From NCBI GenBank assembly GCA_030491005.1, contig JAKZMJ010000001.1, positions 124,001-188,000 of the forward strand: a stretch of 64,000 bases of DNA, in the 5' to 3' direction. The notes beneath the pieces were generated by a model. That model did no database searches. It worked only from the letters and a program-made list of their open reading frames with translations, and had not been told where the DNA came from. Origin of the DNA: Sulfurospirillum sp. (GTDB lineage: Bacteria; Campylobacterota; Campylobacteria; Campylobacterales; Arcobacteraceae). Positions 1 through 9,112 of the stretch are shown here, in pieces. Position 1 is the stretch's first letter. Each line of letters starts with the position of its first letter. The position numbers and the translations under genes were made by a program.

Positions 1-805
1 TCTTGGATTTACAGTTATCTATAACTCGAGTAAAATTATAAACTTCTCTCAAGGGGAGTTTGTAATGATAGGTGGAATGGCAGCAGTATTTTTGTCATAC
101 TTAAAATTTCCATTTATTTTAGCATTTCCGATGGCAGTAATGTTAGCTTCTTTATTAGGTTATGTACTCTTTAAATTAGTTTCGATGTCAAGTAATTCAT
201 CAGTAACTTCTTTAATTATTTTAACTTTAGGATATTCTATCTTTATAAGAGGTGCAGCACAAGTTGGATTTGATAAACAAATGCACACATTGCCAAGTTT
301 TATAAGTGATACACCTATTTCTATTTTTGGTGCAACAATAACACCTCAAGCAGTATTAGTAATTGTTGTTTCACTTTGTATTGTTTTTGCATTATATTAT
401 ATGTTTAACAAAACAAAAATAGGCAAAGCAATGCTAGCAACTGCTGATAATCAAGATGCAGCTAAATTAGTAGGAATATCAGTTAAAAAAATATTAATTA
501 TGAATTTTATGATAGCAGCTGCAATTGCAGCAATAGGAGGAATAGTATTAACACCAATAATATCTATGAATTATGAAATTGGTGTTATGCTTGGTTTAAA
601 AGGATTTTGTGCCGCAATTATTGGGGGTATTGGTAATCCATTTGGTGCAGTATTTGGAGGAGTGGTACTTGGTATCTTAGAATCTTTTGTTGCTGGTTAT
701 GTAAGTAGCGAATATAAAGATGCTGTTGCATTTGTAGTATTATTATTAATTTTATTCTTTTTTCCAGGTGGTATGTTTGGTGCAAAGAAATCTTCAAGAG
801 TATAG
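1..805 (+). CDS. livH: Branched-chain amino acid-type ABC transporter permease LivH (5' end outside window)
   Basis: Inner-membrane permease of a LivHMGF-type importer. The open frame is already running at base 2 and continues to TAG at 803-805, so the first ATG seen (65) is internal: upstream codons encode the family motif NFSQGEFVMIGGM. About 267 codons are present of a usual 290-300. Several hydrophobic helices are visible, as is the EAA-like loop around GLKGFCAAIIGGIGNPFGA. It is followed after 8 bases by livM. In aromatic degraders such importers often carry aromatic acids rather than leucine. Given paa-type genes downstream, that is my inference here; no substrate-binding protein gene is in view. 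Confidence 0.9.
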   Translation, partial: LGFTVIYNSSKIINFSQGEFVMIGGMAAVFLSYLKFPFILAFPMAVMLASLLGYVLFKLVSMSSNSSVTSLIILTLGYSIFIRGAAQVGFDKQMHTLPSFISDTPISIFGATITPQAVLVIVVSLCIVFALYYMFNKTKIGKAMLATADNQDAAKLVGISVKKILIMNFMIAAAIAAIGGIVLTPIISMNYEIGVMLGLKGFCAAIIGGIGNPFGAVFGGVVLGILESFVAGYVSSEYKDAVAFVVLLLILFFFPGGMFGAKKSSRV

Positions 806-813
806 GTTGATAT

Positions 814-1779
814 ATGGAAAATAAAGGTATATTTTTAGATAGAGGTATTGTAGCAACGATTGTAATCTTGACTGTGATACCATTTTTATTACAAAATAGT
901 TTTCATTATGAAATAGCAATTATGTGTATGTTAAATGCAGTTATCTGTATTGGGCTTAATATGCTAGTTGGCTATACTGGGCAAATTTCATTAGGTCATG
1001 GAGCTTTTGCTGGTCTTGGTGCTTATGTAGCAGTGATTTTATCAACTACATTTGAATTTGACCCAGTTTTAAGTATTTTAATTGCAACTGTTGTATTAGC
1101 AACAATTGCGTATTTCATATCTAAACCAATTTTAAAACTAGAAGGTCATTACCTTGCGATGGGAACATTAGCAGTTGGTATTATTATCTCAATTGTATTA
1201 AATAATGAAGATCAATTAACAGGTGGACCTGATGGTATGGGTATTGGAAAATTTCATATTTTAGGATATGTATTTGAAAATGATATTCAATGGTATATTT
1301 TATCAGCAATGATTTTAGTATTTTCAATTTGGGCATTACAAAATGTAATTAACTCTCCATTTGGAAGAATTTTAAGATGTATTAGAGATTCTGAAACTGC
1401 TGCAAAAGCAATTGGTGCTGATGTTGCGTATTATAAAACATATGTATTTGTAATCTCAGTTGTCATTGCTACAGTTGCAGGAAGTCTTTACTCATACTAT
1501 ACAGGTTATATCTCACCAGAAGAATCAGGATTTATGAGAAGTATTGAGCTTATTGTTATGATTGTATTTGGGGGACTTGGTAGAATTTATGGAGCTGTAA
1601 TCGGAGCTATTGTTATTACTGCACTTCCTCAATTTCTTACATTCTTACATGATTATGAACATATGGTATTTGGAGCGATTATTATTTTTGTAATGATTTT
1701 TATGCCAAAAGGAATTGTTTCAATTTTTGATGGACTTAAGAAAAAAAAGAAAAAAGAGATTGTAAAGGATAATTCATGA
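814..1779 (+). CDS. livM: Branched-chain amino acid-type ABC transporter permease LivM
   Basis: Second inner-membrane permease of the importer, 321 residues, the normal size. It is strongly hydrophobic with about 9-10 predicted helices and carries the family motifs GLNMLVGYTGQISLGHGAF and, near the C-terminus, FGGLGRIYGAVIGA. The end is a lysine-rich cytoplasmic tail (KKKKKKE). Its stop overlaps the livG start by 4 bases, indicating translational coupling within the livHMGF operon. The substrate is not shown by the sequence; an aromatic acid is plausible from context. Confidence 0.92.
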   Translation: MENKGIFLDRGIVATIVILTVIPFLLQNSFHYEIAIMCMLNAVICIGLNMLVGYTGQISLGHGAFAGLGAYVAVILSTTFEFDPVLSILIATVVLATIAYFISKPILKLEGHYLAMGTLAVGIIISIVLNNEDQLTGGPDGMGIGKFHILGYVFENDIQWYILSAMILVFSIWALQNVINSPFGRILRCIRDSETAAKAIGADVAYYKTYVFVISVVIATVAGSLYSYYTGYISPEESGFMRSIELIVMIVFGGLGRIYGAVIGAIVITALPQFLTFLHDYEHMVFGAIIIFVMIFMPKGIVSIFDGLKKKKKKEIVKDNS

Positions 1780-2546
1780 GTTTATTAAAAATTGATGGAA
1801 TTAGTAAAAGCTTTGGTGGATTAAAAGCTGTTGATAATATCTCTTTTGAAGTAGAAGAAGGAACCATTCATGCGTTAATTGGTCCAAATGGAGCTGGTAA
1901 AACAACTTTAGTAAATATGATTTCAGGAATTTACTCAGTAGATAAAGGTGATATCTATTTTGCAGATGAAAAGATTACAGATGTACCAACACATAAACTT
2001 GTAAATAAACATATAATGAGAACATTTCAAAATCTTGAAATTTGTAAAAATATGACAGTAATGGAAAATGTTCTTTTAGGCTTCAATATCAATATGAATA
2101 AATCACTTTTAAAATGCTCTTTTAGATTTGAATCAATTATGGATGATGAAGAAAAATTTAGACATATAGCACTTTCACATCTTAAAAGAGTTGGTTTAGA
2201 AAAATATGCTGAAATTTTATGTTCAGAGTTATCTTATGGTATTTTAAAAAAAGTTGAAATTGTACGAGCTTTAGCAATTAATCCAAAACTTTTACTTTTA
2301 GATGAACCAGTTGCTGGTCTTAATGGAACTGAAACAGCAGAAATAGCTGAAATTATTAAAGAAATAGCAGCCCAAGGGGTTACTGTACTTTTAATAGAAC
2401 ATGATATGAAAATGATTATGAATATCTCAGATTACATTACGGTTGTAAACTTTGGAGTTAAATTAGCAGAAGGAACTCCTAGTGAAATTTCTACAAATCC
2501 TGTTGTTATCCATGCATATTTAGGGGGAGGAACATTACATGAATAA
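1776..2546 (+). CDS. livG: ABC transporter ATP-binding protein LivG
   Basis: One of two ATPases powering the LivHM permease, 256 residues. Walker A GPNGAGKTT lies at residues 36-44, the Walker B LLLLDEP at about 172-178, followed by the switch histidine in LLIEHDM. The signature is LSYG (about 152-155) instead of LSGG, which is usual for LivG proteins. The C-terminal LivG tail (TNPVVIHAYLGG) is present. It overlaps both livM (4 bases) and livF (8 bases). Confidence 0.92.
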   Translation: MSLLKIDGISKSFGGLKAVDNISFEVEEGTIHALIGPNGAGKTTLVNMISGIYSVDKGDIYFADEKITDVPTHKLVNKHIMRTFQNLEICKNMTVMENVLLGFNINMNKSLLKCSFRFESIMDDEEKFRHIALSHLKRVGLEKYAEILCSELSYGILKKVEIVRALAINPKLLLLDEPVAGLNGTETAEIAEIIKEIAAQGVTVLLIEHDMKMIMNISDYITVVNFGVKLAEGTPSEISTNPVVIHAYLGGGTLHE

Positions 2547-3264
2547 AGAAAATTTAGTATTAGAGATTAAAAATCTTGATTGTCACTATGGAAATATTCA
2601 TGTACTACAAGATATTAATATTAATGTAAAAAAAGGTGAAATAGTTGCTTTAATTGGGGCTAATGGTGCAGGTAAAACTACATTAATGCGAACAATTTCT
2701 GGACTTAAAGAACAAAACAAAGGTGAAATAATATTTAAAGAAAATATTAATATCACCAAGACAGCCCCTGAAAAAAGAGTAAAACTAGGAATTGCACAAG
2801 TTCCAGAAGGAAGAGAACTTTTTAAATCTCTTACAGTTGAAGATAATCTTATGCTAGGAGCATATACAAGAAATGACAAAGCTGAAATAGCAAAAGATTT
2901 ACGATTTGTATATGATAAATTCCCAATTTTAGAAGAAAAAAAAGATTTAATATCTGGAAACTTATCAGGTGGACAGCAACAAATGCTAGCAATCGGACGA
3001 GCTTTAATGAGTAAACCTGCTTTACTTTTAATGGATGAACCCTCAATGGGATTAGCTCCTGTAATTGTTGAAGAGATATTTGCTTTTATTGAAGAGCTTA
3101 AAAAACTTCATATGACAGTATTTTTAGTTGAACAAAATTCTTACTTTGCATTAACGATTTCAGATCGAGCGTATGTATTAGAAAATGGAGAAATTGTTTT
3201 AAGTGGTAATTCGAGTGATTTAGTAAAAGATCCTCGAGTTAAAGAAGCATATTTAGGAATGTAA
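2539..3264 (+). CDS. livF: ABC transporter ATP-binding protein LivF
   Basis: Second ATPase of the importer, 241 residues. Walker A GANGAGKTT is at residues 40-48, the signature LSGGQQQ at 142-148 and Walker B LLLMDEP at 162-168; the LivF motif VPEGRELF is at about 88-95. The C-terminal DPRVKEAYLGM is typical of LivF. The stop directly abuts the ATG of the enoyl-CoA hydratase gene (no intervening base), so importer and CoA-thioester metabolism are made from one message. Confidence 0.92.
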   Translation: MNKENLVLEIKNLDCHYGNIHVLQDININVKKGEIVALIGANGAGKTTLMRTISGLKEQNKGEIIFKENINITKTAPEKRVKLGIAQVPEGRELFKSLTVEDNLMLGAYTRNDKAEIAKDLRFVYDKFPILEEKKDLISGNLSGGQQQMLAIGRALMSKPALLLMDEPSMGLAPVIVEEIFAFIEELKKLHMTVFLVEQNSYFALTISDRAYVLENGEIVLSGNSSDLVKDPRVKEAYLGM

Positions 3265-4044
3265 ATGGATAATAAATATATTATAGTTGAAAAATTAGAA
3301 AATGGTGTTGGTGTTATTACACTTAATCGTCCTGAAGTATACAATGCTTTATGTACTGCACTTTTAGATGAAGTTTCAAAAGCTATTAATGACTTTGATT
3401 CTGATGAGTTAATTGGTGCTGTTGTTTTAACTGGTGGAAATAAAGTATTTGCAGCAGGTGCTGATATTAAAGAGTTAGCCAAACTTGATTTTGCAAGCGC
3501 ATACACAAGCGAATTTGTAAAAAAAGAATGGCTAACTTTAGAAAAACATACCAAACCAATTATAGCAGCAGTTGCTGGATTTGCACTAGGAGGGGGCTGT
3601 GAAATGTCTTTATTATGTGATATTACAATTTGTGACACCACTGCAAAATTTGGACAACCTGAAATAAAAATAGGAACAATGCCAGGAGCTGGTGGAACAC
3701 AAAGACTCACACGCGCAATTGGAAAATCAAAATCTATGCATTTATGTTTAACTGGTGATATGATTGATGCAAATGAAGCTAAATCTTTTGGTTTAGTTTC
3801 TTTCGTATATGAAGAAGGTACAGTAATAGATGAAGCTATAAAAATAGCTTCTAAAATTGCTTCAATGTCACAGCCTGTTGTGAGGCTTATTAAAGAATCA
3901 ATAAATAACGCTTACGAATCATCACTTCAAGCAGGACTAGAAAGTGAAAGAAAGTCTTTTTATACTACTTTAGCATTAGAAGATAGAATTGAAGGGGTGA
4001 ATGCTTTTGTAGAAAAAAGAAAAGCAAGCTTTTTAAATAAATAA
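3265..4044 (+). CDS. paaF: Enoyl-CoA hydratase, PaaF-like
   Basis: Cytoplasmic crotonase-fold enzyme, 259 residues, hydrating a 2,3-enoyl-CoA. Both glutamates needed for hydratase activity are visible: E113 in GGGCE and E133 in GQPE. The oxyanion-hole segment AAGADIKEL is at about 63-71, and TMPGAGGTQRL and the C-terminal EGVNAFVEKRKASF are typical. In the phenylacetate pathway PaaF hydrates 2,3-dehydroadipyl-CoA. That role is inferred from paaG, paaH and paaX nearby; a general short-chain hydratase cannot be excluded. It is the last gene of the liv operon and is followed by a terminator-like hairpin. Confidence 0.75.
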   Translation: MDNKYIIVEKLENGVGVITLNRPEVYNALCTALLDEVSKAINDFDSDELIGAVVLTGGNKVFAAGADIKELAKLDFASAYTSEFVKKEWLTLEKHTKPIIAAVAGFALGGGCEMSLLCDITICDTTAKFGQPEIKIGTMPGAGGTQRLTRAIGKSKSMHLCLTGDMIDANEAKSFGLVSFVYEEGTVIDEAIKIASKIASMSQPVVRLIKESINNAYESSLQAGLESERKSFYTTLALEDRIEGVNAFVEKRKASFLNK

Positions 4045-4079
4045 ACCTTTTTATACTACAAAATAGTATGGACTTATTA

Positions 4080-4116
4080 AAAAATAGCTCTATAAATAAT
4101 CTGTAAAGCTATTTTT
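4080..4116 (+). terminator. Putative terminator after the liv-paaF operon
   Basis: Perfect 10-base inverted repeat AAAAATAGCT (4080-4089) / AGCTATTTTT (4107-4116) with a 17-base loop, ending in a T run. It sits 36 bases after the stop of the enoyl-CoA hydratase gene. The stem is AT-rich and the loop long, so efficiency is uncertain. Confidence 0.5.
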
Positions 4117-4147
4117 AATTTTAATCAAATAAAAAATATACAAAATA

Positions 4148-4249
4148 TTACATAATGTAACAATAATACTAATAAAGCCTTTGTATAAGTACATTAATTT
4201 AAAATTATAGTATTACACAATATTCACCGTTTTTACTATTTATGTAATA
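4148..4249. promoter_or_regulatory. Inverted repeats of ATTACA/TGTAAT type upstream of the diiron operon
   Basis: The 330-base gap before the diiron gene carries the palindrome TTACATAATGTAA at 4148-4160, and a split inverted repeat TATTACA (4211-4217) / TGTAATA (4243-4249). The same half-site recurs as an inverted pair before paaG (11457-11493). I infer binding sites for a shared regulator, with PaaX (encoded at 8078-9007) the obvious candidate. The site does not resemble the known E. coli PaaX operator, and in AT-rich DNA chance matches are possible. Confidence 0.4.
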
Positions 4250-4318
4250 TATCTATATACTTTAAGGAGTAATTAAAATTTGTATGATACAATTTATTTG
4301 AATTTATATAAAAAAGTG

Positions 4319-4344
4319 AAGTATATAATGAAGTACATATACTT
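4319..4344. promoter_or_regulatory. 8-bp perfect inverted repeat overlapping a possible -10 box, diiron operon
   Basis: AAGTATAT (4319-4326) and ATATACTT (4337-4344) are exact reverse complements separated by 10 bases, 31-56 bases before the diiron gene start. TATAAT at 4323-4328 lies in the left arm, so a protein bound here would cover the -10 region. This looks like an operator, but the binding factor is unknown. Confidence 0.4.
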
Positions 4345-4374
4345 GAATATAAAACTTAAAAAAAGGAATTATTT

Positions 4375-5403
4375 ATGGCAGTGAACAAAGAAAAATTAGC
4401 TGGAAAAATGGAATTTCCACCAGCAACTCCTCAACCAAATGTATATCCATTATCTTGGGTAAATAATACTACAAAATTACAAGAAATATGGGAAGCATCT
4501 CAAAGAGAATATTGGGATCCTGAAAAATTACCATGGGATACTTTTGATGTAAATAAATATACTTGGGAACAAAGAGAGTCAATTGCTTATTGGTGGACAC
4601 TACTTTCAGTATTTGATGCCTCTGCTCCTCCTGTTTTTGCAGCTTCATTAATTAAAACATATGAGGTACATGAAGAAGATGTTGTAAGAAGATGTTTTTT
4701 TTCTGTTACAAGAGATGAACAAAATCATGAGCAAATGTGTGGAATAGTAATTACTAAAATGTTAGATCATTCAGATCCTTTAACATATACACCAAAAACT
4801 GAACTTGGTAAAAAACTACAAAAAAATGCAAAATGGCTATACTATAATGGTGGTAGATATTGGGATGGATTTAAAAATGCAGTTCCTAACTATTCTTTAG
4901 CAGTATTATTCTCATCATTTCTTATGGGAGAAATGGCAGCGGCTACTATTTTTCATCAATTAGCAAAAGGCTGTGATGAGCTAGTATTTAAAGAAGGTTT
5001 CTCAAAAATTGGTAAAGATGAAGGTCGACATATGGCTATTATTCTTACTTTAATGGAAAGAGATTATCCTACATTATCTGAAGAAGATAAAGAAACTATT
5101 ACGAAACAGATTAGAGCTGGTTATTTATTCCTATCTGCTGTGTTATATGAGCCACCTGCTGATTTCTGGGATTTACCTGATGATTTTGTTACTACTCAAA
5201 GAGAAAGTGAAGTGCATGCAAGAGAAGCTGGTTTTGCTATTCCACAATTAGATGTAAAAAAAGAAAACTGGACAAAAGCAATGCTTAATGTTAAAGCTGT
5301 GCTTGATAATTATAGTATTCCTTTCCCAGCTATTCCAGAATGTGGAATTTCAGGTAAAGAAGTTACTGATGTTGATTTAGACGATATTATCCCAGTATTT
5401 TAG
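4375..5403 (+). CDS. R2-like (ferritin-fold) diiron oxygenase of unknown substrate
   Basis: 342-residue soluble protein that looks like a carboxylate-bridged diiron enzyme. Two DExxH sets are visible, D114-E115-x-x-H118 and D215-E216-x-x-H219, with E186 between them and D81 upstream in VFDASAPP. The order and spacing resemble the ribonucleotide reductase R2 ligand set (D84, E115, H118, E204, E238, H241 in E. coli). It is not PaaA and not BoxB as I know those sequences, and lacks the partner subunits of multicomponent monooxygenases. A good ribosome site (AAGGA) precedes the ATG. The next gene encodes a matching reductase, so a two-component oxygenase is inferred. Its substrate is unknown; an aromatic amide or amine is suggested by the amidase and paa genes. 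Confidence 0.7.
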   Translation: MAVNKEKLAGKMEFPPATPQPNVYPLSWVNNTTKLQEIWEASQREYWDPEKLPWDTFDVNKYTWEQRESIAYWWTLLSVFDASAPPVFAASLIKTYEVHEEDVVRRCFFSVTRDEQNHEQMCGIVITKMLDHSDPLTYTPKTELGKKLQKNAKWLYYNGGRYWDGFKNAVPNYSLAVLFSSFLMGEMAAATIFHQLAKGCDELVFKEGFSKIGKDEGRHMAIILTLMERDYPTLSEEDKETITKQIRAGYLFLSAVLYEPPADFWDLPDDFVTTQRESEVHAREAGFAIPQLDVKKENWTKAMLNVKAVLDNYSIPFPAIPECGISGKEVTDVDLDDIIPVF

Positions 5404-5444
5404 TCAAAAATAAATAAATAAAAATATATAATCAGGAATTTGAT

Positions 5445-6461
5445 ATGAAGAAAATTATTATGCAACCATCAGGAAAAGAAATAGATTGTCCAGCAGGAGA
5501 AACTGTTCTTTTTGTTTTAGAAAAGCAAGGGTATGCTTTACCCAACAATTGTAGAGCAGGAGCCTGTGGTGAGTGTAAAATAAAAGTTTTAAGTGGTAAA
5601 TTTGATCAAGGTTTTATTATGGACATGGCTTTATCTCAAGAAGATAGGAAAAAAGGTTATGGACTTATGTGTATGGCGAAACCAGTTTCTGATGTTTTAG
5701 AAATTGAGTTTGGGACAGAAGATGCACAACCTAAATTATTCCCACCTGTTGAAGATTCTTGGCATATAGTAACTGATAAAATTCATAGAACAGATAAAAT
5801 TCTGGATCTTAAACTATCTCCATTAGGAAAGCCGATTAAATTTTGGCCTGGTCAATACGCTATGATTGGTGATGATGATTCAAATCATCCATTGCGTCCT
5901 TATTCTATAGCTAATGCTCCTAAAGGTAATGGAGAATTGTCTTTTATTATTACACACGAAGAAGGTGGTAAAACAAGCCCTTGGATTCATAATGAGGTAA
6001 ATGTTGGTGATCATATCAAAATCAATGCTCCTTATGGTACTTTTTTAGGTGATCCTAATGTTGATACTCCGATCCTTTGTCTAGCTTCAGGTTCTGGATT
6101 GGCTCCGATTTTATCACTTCTTAATGCTTATTTAAGTAGAGGTCATAAAAATCCTGTAACATTATTATTTTCAGCTAAAACACACAATGATTTACTTCAT
6201 TTTGGTGAAATCAAATATTTAGAATCTAAATATATAAATTTTAAGTATAAATATACTCTTACACAAGAGAGTAATAAAAGTGGTGCATTAGAAGGTCGAA
6301 TAGATAAGGTATTACCAAATTTATTCTCAGATTTAAGTAATCACTCAATATATATTGCAGGAGGTATCCTTTTTGTTAAATCATGTAAACAAATAGTAAA
6401 CTCCTTAGGTGCAAAAGAAGAGTTACTTCATATGGAAGAATACTTCGCTCAGCAAATTTAG
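5445..6461 (+). CDS. NAD(P)H:acceptor reductase with 2Fe-2S and FAD domains (oxygenase reductase)
   Basis: 338-residue electron-transfer flavoprotein like the reductases of bacterial oxygenases. The N-terminal plant-type 2Fe-2S domain has C36, C41, C44 and C75. An FAD-binding barrel follows with RPYSIAN at 150-156, then a nucleotide-binding domain with ASGSGLAP at about 213-220. The C-terminus HMEEYF matches the family. It begins 41 bases after the diiron gene with an AGGA ribosome site. It probably passes electrons from NAD(P)H to the diiron protein. Confidence 0.85.
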   Translation: MKKIIMQPSGKEIDCPAGETVLFVLEKQGYALPNNCRAGACGECKIKVLSGKFDQGFIMDMALSQEDRKKGYGLMCMAKPVSDVLEIEFGTEDAQPKLFPPVEDSWHIVTDKIHRTDKILDLKLSPLGKPIKFWPGQYAMIGDDDSNHPLRPYSIANAPKGNGELSFIITHEEGGKTSPWIHNEVNVGDHIKINAPYGTFLGDPNVDTPILCLASGSGLAPILSLLNAYLSRGHKNPVTLLFSAKTHNDLLHFGEIKYLESKYINFKYKYTLTQESNKSGALEGRIDKVLPNLFSDLSNHSIYIAGGILFVKSCKQIVNSLGAKEELLHMEEYFAQQI

Positions 6462-6541
6462 ATTATTCATAAGTAAAGTTTGATTTATTTAAATTGAACC
6501 CTTATACTGTATTAATATTAGACAAATCAAGGATAAGTTAA

Positions 6542-7942
6542 ATGAAAGTCAATACAAATGAAAAAGTAATATCCATCAATCCACAAGAGAATGAAATTAA
6601 CAATACATCAGGATTAATAATTACGCATAGAGATTTAGTAAAAACTAATATTTTATCTATCTATGATAGTATAAATTCAGAACAAAATATATCTTTAAAT
6701 TTATTTACGTCTAATCCAGAAAAATTTAAAGAACAGGTACTAAAGTCAATAGATAAAATTGATTTATATACAGATTTATTTGGGCTAGCTATTGTTGTAA
6801 AAGATAATATTAATACACATGATTTTCCAACAACTGCGGGTACTATAGCATTAAAAAACTTTTTTCCTAAAGAAGATGCTCCTATTATAAAAAAGCTAAG
6901 AGATGCAGGAGCTATTATTGTAGGGAAAACAAACATGCATGAACTTGCATTTGGTGTTACTTCTAATAATTCTTGCTTTGGTGCAGTAAAAAATCCACTA
7001 AACCCACTTTATTTTGCGGGAGGAAGTAGTGGTGGAACTGCAGCTGCTATAAAAGCAGGTATTGTTAATATTGGTTTGGGTACAGATACTGGTGGGTCTT
7101 GTAGAATTCCAGCTGCCTTATGTGGAGTTTTTGGCTTTCGACCAACATCTGGTTTGTATAGTTCTAAAGGTGTTGTACCATTATCAAGTACACGAGACAC
7201 TCCTGGTTTATTAGCAAATTCAATTGAAAGTATTATACTATTAGATGATGTAATTACTTCTAAAAAGAATACAGAAACAATAGATTTAAAAACAATAAGA
7301 ATTGGTGTTCCTCGAGAATATTTTTATGATAACCTATCTGAGGGAGTAAAAAAAATAAGTGATGAAACTATAAATAAATTAAAAAAGAATGGAATCAAAC
7401 TTATTGAAGTAAATATTGATGGAATTCCAAATTTATTAACACAAAGCATTAATATGGTTTTACATGAAGCGTATGTTTCTCTAAACAAATATTTAAAAAT
7501 ATATAGTGAAAAGATTACCTATAATGAAGTTGTGCAAGAAATCTCTTCTCCTGATGTAAAAGGTTTATTTGAATCTGGTGCAATATCAGAAAATCCAAAT
7601 TATACCTTGGCTCTTGAAGAAAGAAAAAAAATACAAGAAGCGTATAAAAATTATTTTTCTAAGAACAATTTAGATGTTATTTTATACCCTACAACACCAA
7701 TAGAAGCTATGCCTATTATCGATAGTTATGAAACTATTACTTTAAATGGAAAACAAGAACCAACATTTCCAACTTATATAAGAAATATGAATCCAGGAAG
7801 TTATGCTGGTATACCAGGTATAAGTATTCCTGCTGGAATTACAAAAGAAGGTCTTCCTGTTGGCATGCATTTAGAAGGAGCTTATCAAAAAGATAAAGCA
7901 CTCCTGCAAATAGCATTAGCTATTAATAAATTAATTTATTAA
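6542..7942 (+). CDS. Amidase signature family hydrolase
   Basis: 466-residue Ser-cisSer-Lys amidase. The triad is visible as K87 (VVKDN), S162 in GGSSGG and S186 in TDTGGSCRIP. Family members hydrolyse amides of aryl-acetic acids (indoleacetamide, mandelamide, phenylacetamide) or act in tRNA amidation. This one stands apart from any gatB/C genes and sits in a catabolic operon, so hydrolysis of a small amide is likely. An AAGGA ribosome site lies 8 bases before the ATG. The 80-base gap after the reductase gene could hold its own promoter. The exact substrate is not deducible. Confidence 0.8.
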   Translation: MKVNTNEKVISINPQENEINNTSGLIITHRDLVKTNILSIYDSINSEQNISLNLFTSNPEKFKEQVLKSIDKIDLYTDLFGLAIVVKDNINTHDFPTTAGTIALKNFFPKEDAPIIKKLRDAGAIIVGKTNMHELAFGVTSNNSCFGAVKNPLNPLYFAGGSSGGTAAAIKAGIVNIGLGTDTGGSCRIPAALCGVFGFRPTSGLYSSKGVVPLSSTRDTPGLLANSIESIILLDDVITSKKNTETIDLKTIRIGVPREYFYDNLSEGVKKISDETINKLKKNGIKLIEVNIDGIPNLLTQSINMVLHEAYVSLNKYLKIYSEKITYNEVVQEISSPDVKGLFESGAISENPNYTLALEERKKIQEAYKNYFSKNNLDVILYPTTPIEAMPIIDSYETITLNGKQEPTFPTYIRNMNPGSYAGIPGISIPAGITKEGLPVGMHLEGAYQKDKALLQIALAINKLIY

Positions 7943-8077
7943 TAGTAAAATTATTTTCTAATTCTATATCCATTCGTGCTTATATTATTTAAATGAACTC
8001 CTCTGATACGAGTATACGGGGTGTCATTTTCAATTCTAATCTACAAATCTAATTGTAACTGTCATAAGTATACCTTA

Positions 8078-9007
8078 TTACTTAATCCCTGAAAATCTAT
8101 TAAAATAAAATTTATCTAATTTTGGTGTATTTCCACCAACAGTCAATAAATTATGTTCTACAAAGTCATTGGCTTTATGATGGATATCGGCATAAATTGA
8201 TTCTACTAATGAAGAAGAAGCTTTACCCAACCAATCTGTAGATAACATATCATCTCCTAATTTTGGGTCAAATAATAATGCTCGTCTATATTCATGAATT
8301 AATAAGATTCTTAATACAAAACATTGTTTTTGTGTAAATTGTGATATTGATGTATTTAGACTAAATACTTTTCTAAATTTAATAATAAATTCTTGATATC
8401 TATCTTCTATATCTTTTAAATCCCAATATTCATATGCCATCTCTTTTACTATTTCTTTTGTCATAGGCATTTGTAAGGGTCCTTTTATTAAAAGAACTTC
8501 ATTTTGTAATGTGTGTTTTATTAGTATATCCTGAATGTAATCCATTTTGTAATTAGGATGTAAATAAAGATACTTTGAAGGGTTTGCAAATCCTTCTTTT
8601 TTCAGTATTTTTGATAATTCTGTTTCTTTTATTTGGTTTACTGCATTTGTGAGTAACACTATCCAATCTTGATTATTTTCTTGTTCATCATAGGCATATA
8701 CACTATAATGTGCTTTTATAAATCTATCAATAGCAACATCACTTAAAGAATAGTAACTTTCACGTCCAAGTTTCTTAGAACTCAACCATCCATCTTTTGT
8801 AAGTCTAAATATTGATGTTCGTGTTAATTTTTCACTTATTCCAAATTCTTCCATAAATTTTATAAGAGAACCTAGCCATATAGTTCCTCCATATGGAAAA
8901 ACAGTATCTCCAAAAAAAGTTATTATTAATGATTTTGCTTTTGGAGATATCTCTTCTAAAAGTGACTCTAAGTATTCATCTACTTCATTTTCTTCTTTTT
9001 TTTCCAA
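8078..9007 (-). CDS. paaX: PaaX-family transcriptional repressor
   Basis: 309-residue regulator. The N-terminal part (SLIITFFGDTVFPYGGTIWLG, about residues 27-47) is the PaaX signature preceding a winged helix with RTSIFRLTKDGWL; the C-terminal PaaX domain includes FVLRILLIHEYRR. PaaX proteins repress phenylacetate genes and are released by phenylacetyl-CoA. The gene is last in paaG-paaH-paaX, 105 bases after paaH, so it is probably autoregulated with them, and it converges on the amidase gene. Its ligand here could be phenylacetyl-CoA or another aryl-CoA. Confidence 0.85.
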   Translation of the reverse strand: MEKKEENEVDEYLESLLEEISPKAKSLIITFFGDTVFPYGGTIWLGSLIKFMEEFGISEKLTRTSIFRLTKDGWLSSKKLGRESYYSLSDVAIDRFIKAHYSVYAYDEQENNQDWIVLLTNAVNQIKETELSKILKKEGFANPSKYLYLHPNYKMDYIQDILIKHTLQNEVLLIKGPLQMPMTKEIVKEMAYEYWDLKDIEDRYQEFIIKFRKVFSLNTSISQFTQKQCFVLRILLIHEYRRALLFDPKLGDDMLSTDWLGKASSSLVESIYADIHHKANDFVEHNLLTVGGNTPKLDKFYFNRFSGIK

Positions 9008-9112
9008 TGCAATCTACCTTAAATTTTTTTGAATTATTATAACTAAATTTTAACAATTGTTTCTCCTAAATCAGCTAAAACAAATTTGAAGATACAATTG
9101 ATTGATGATTAT

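Noticed and set aside
3141-3710. A 189-codon open frame on the minus strand
   Set aside because: It lies fully across livF and the enoyl-CoA hydratase gene, both strongly conserved; the composition is that of an antisense shadow.
4375-5403. Assignment of the diiron protein as PaaA or BoxB
   Set aside because: Recalled PaaA and BoxB sequences do not share its DEQNHE, DEGRHM and VFDASAPP blocks, and the other epoxidase subunits are absent.
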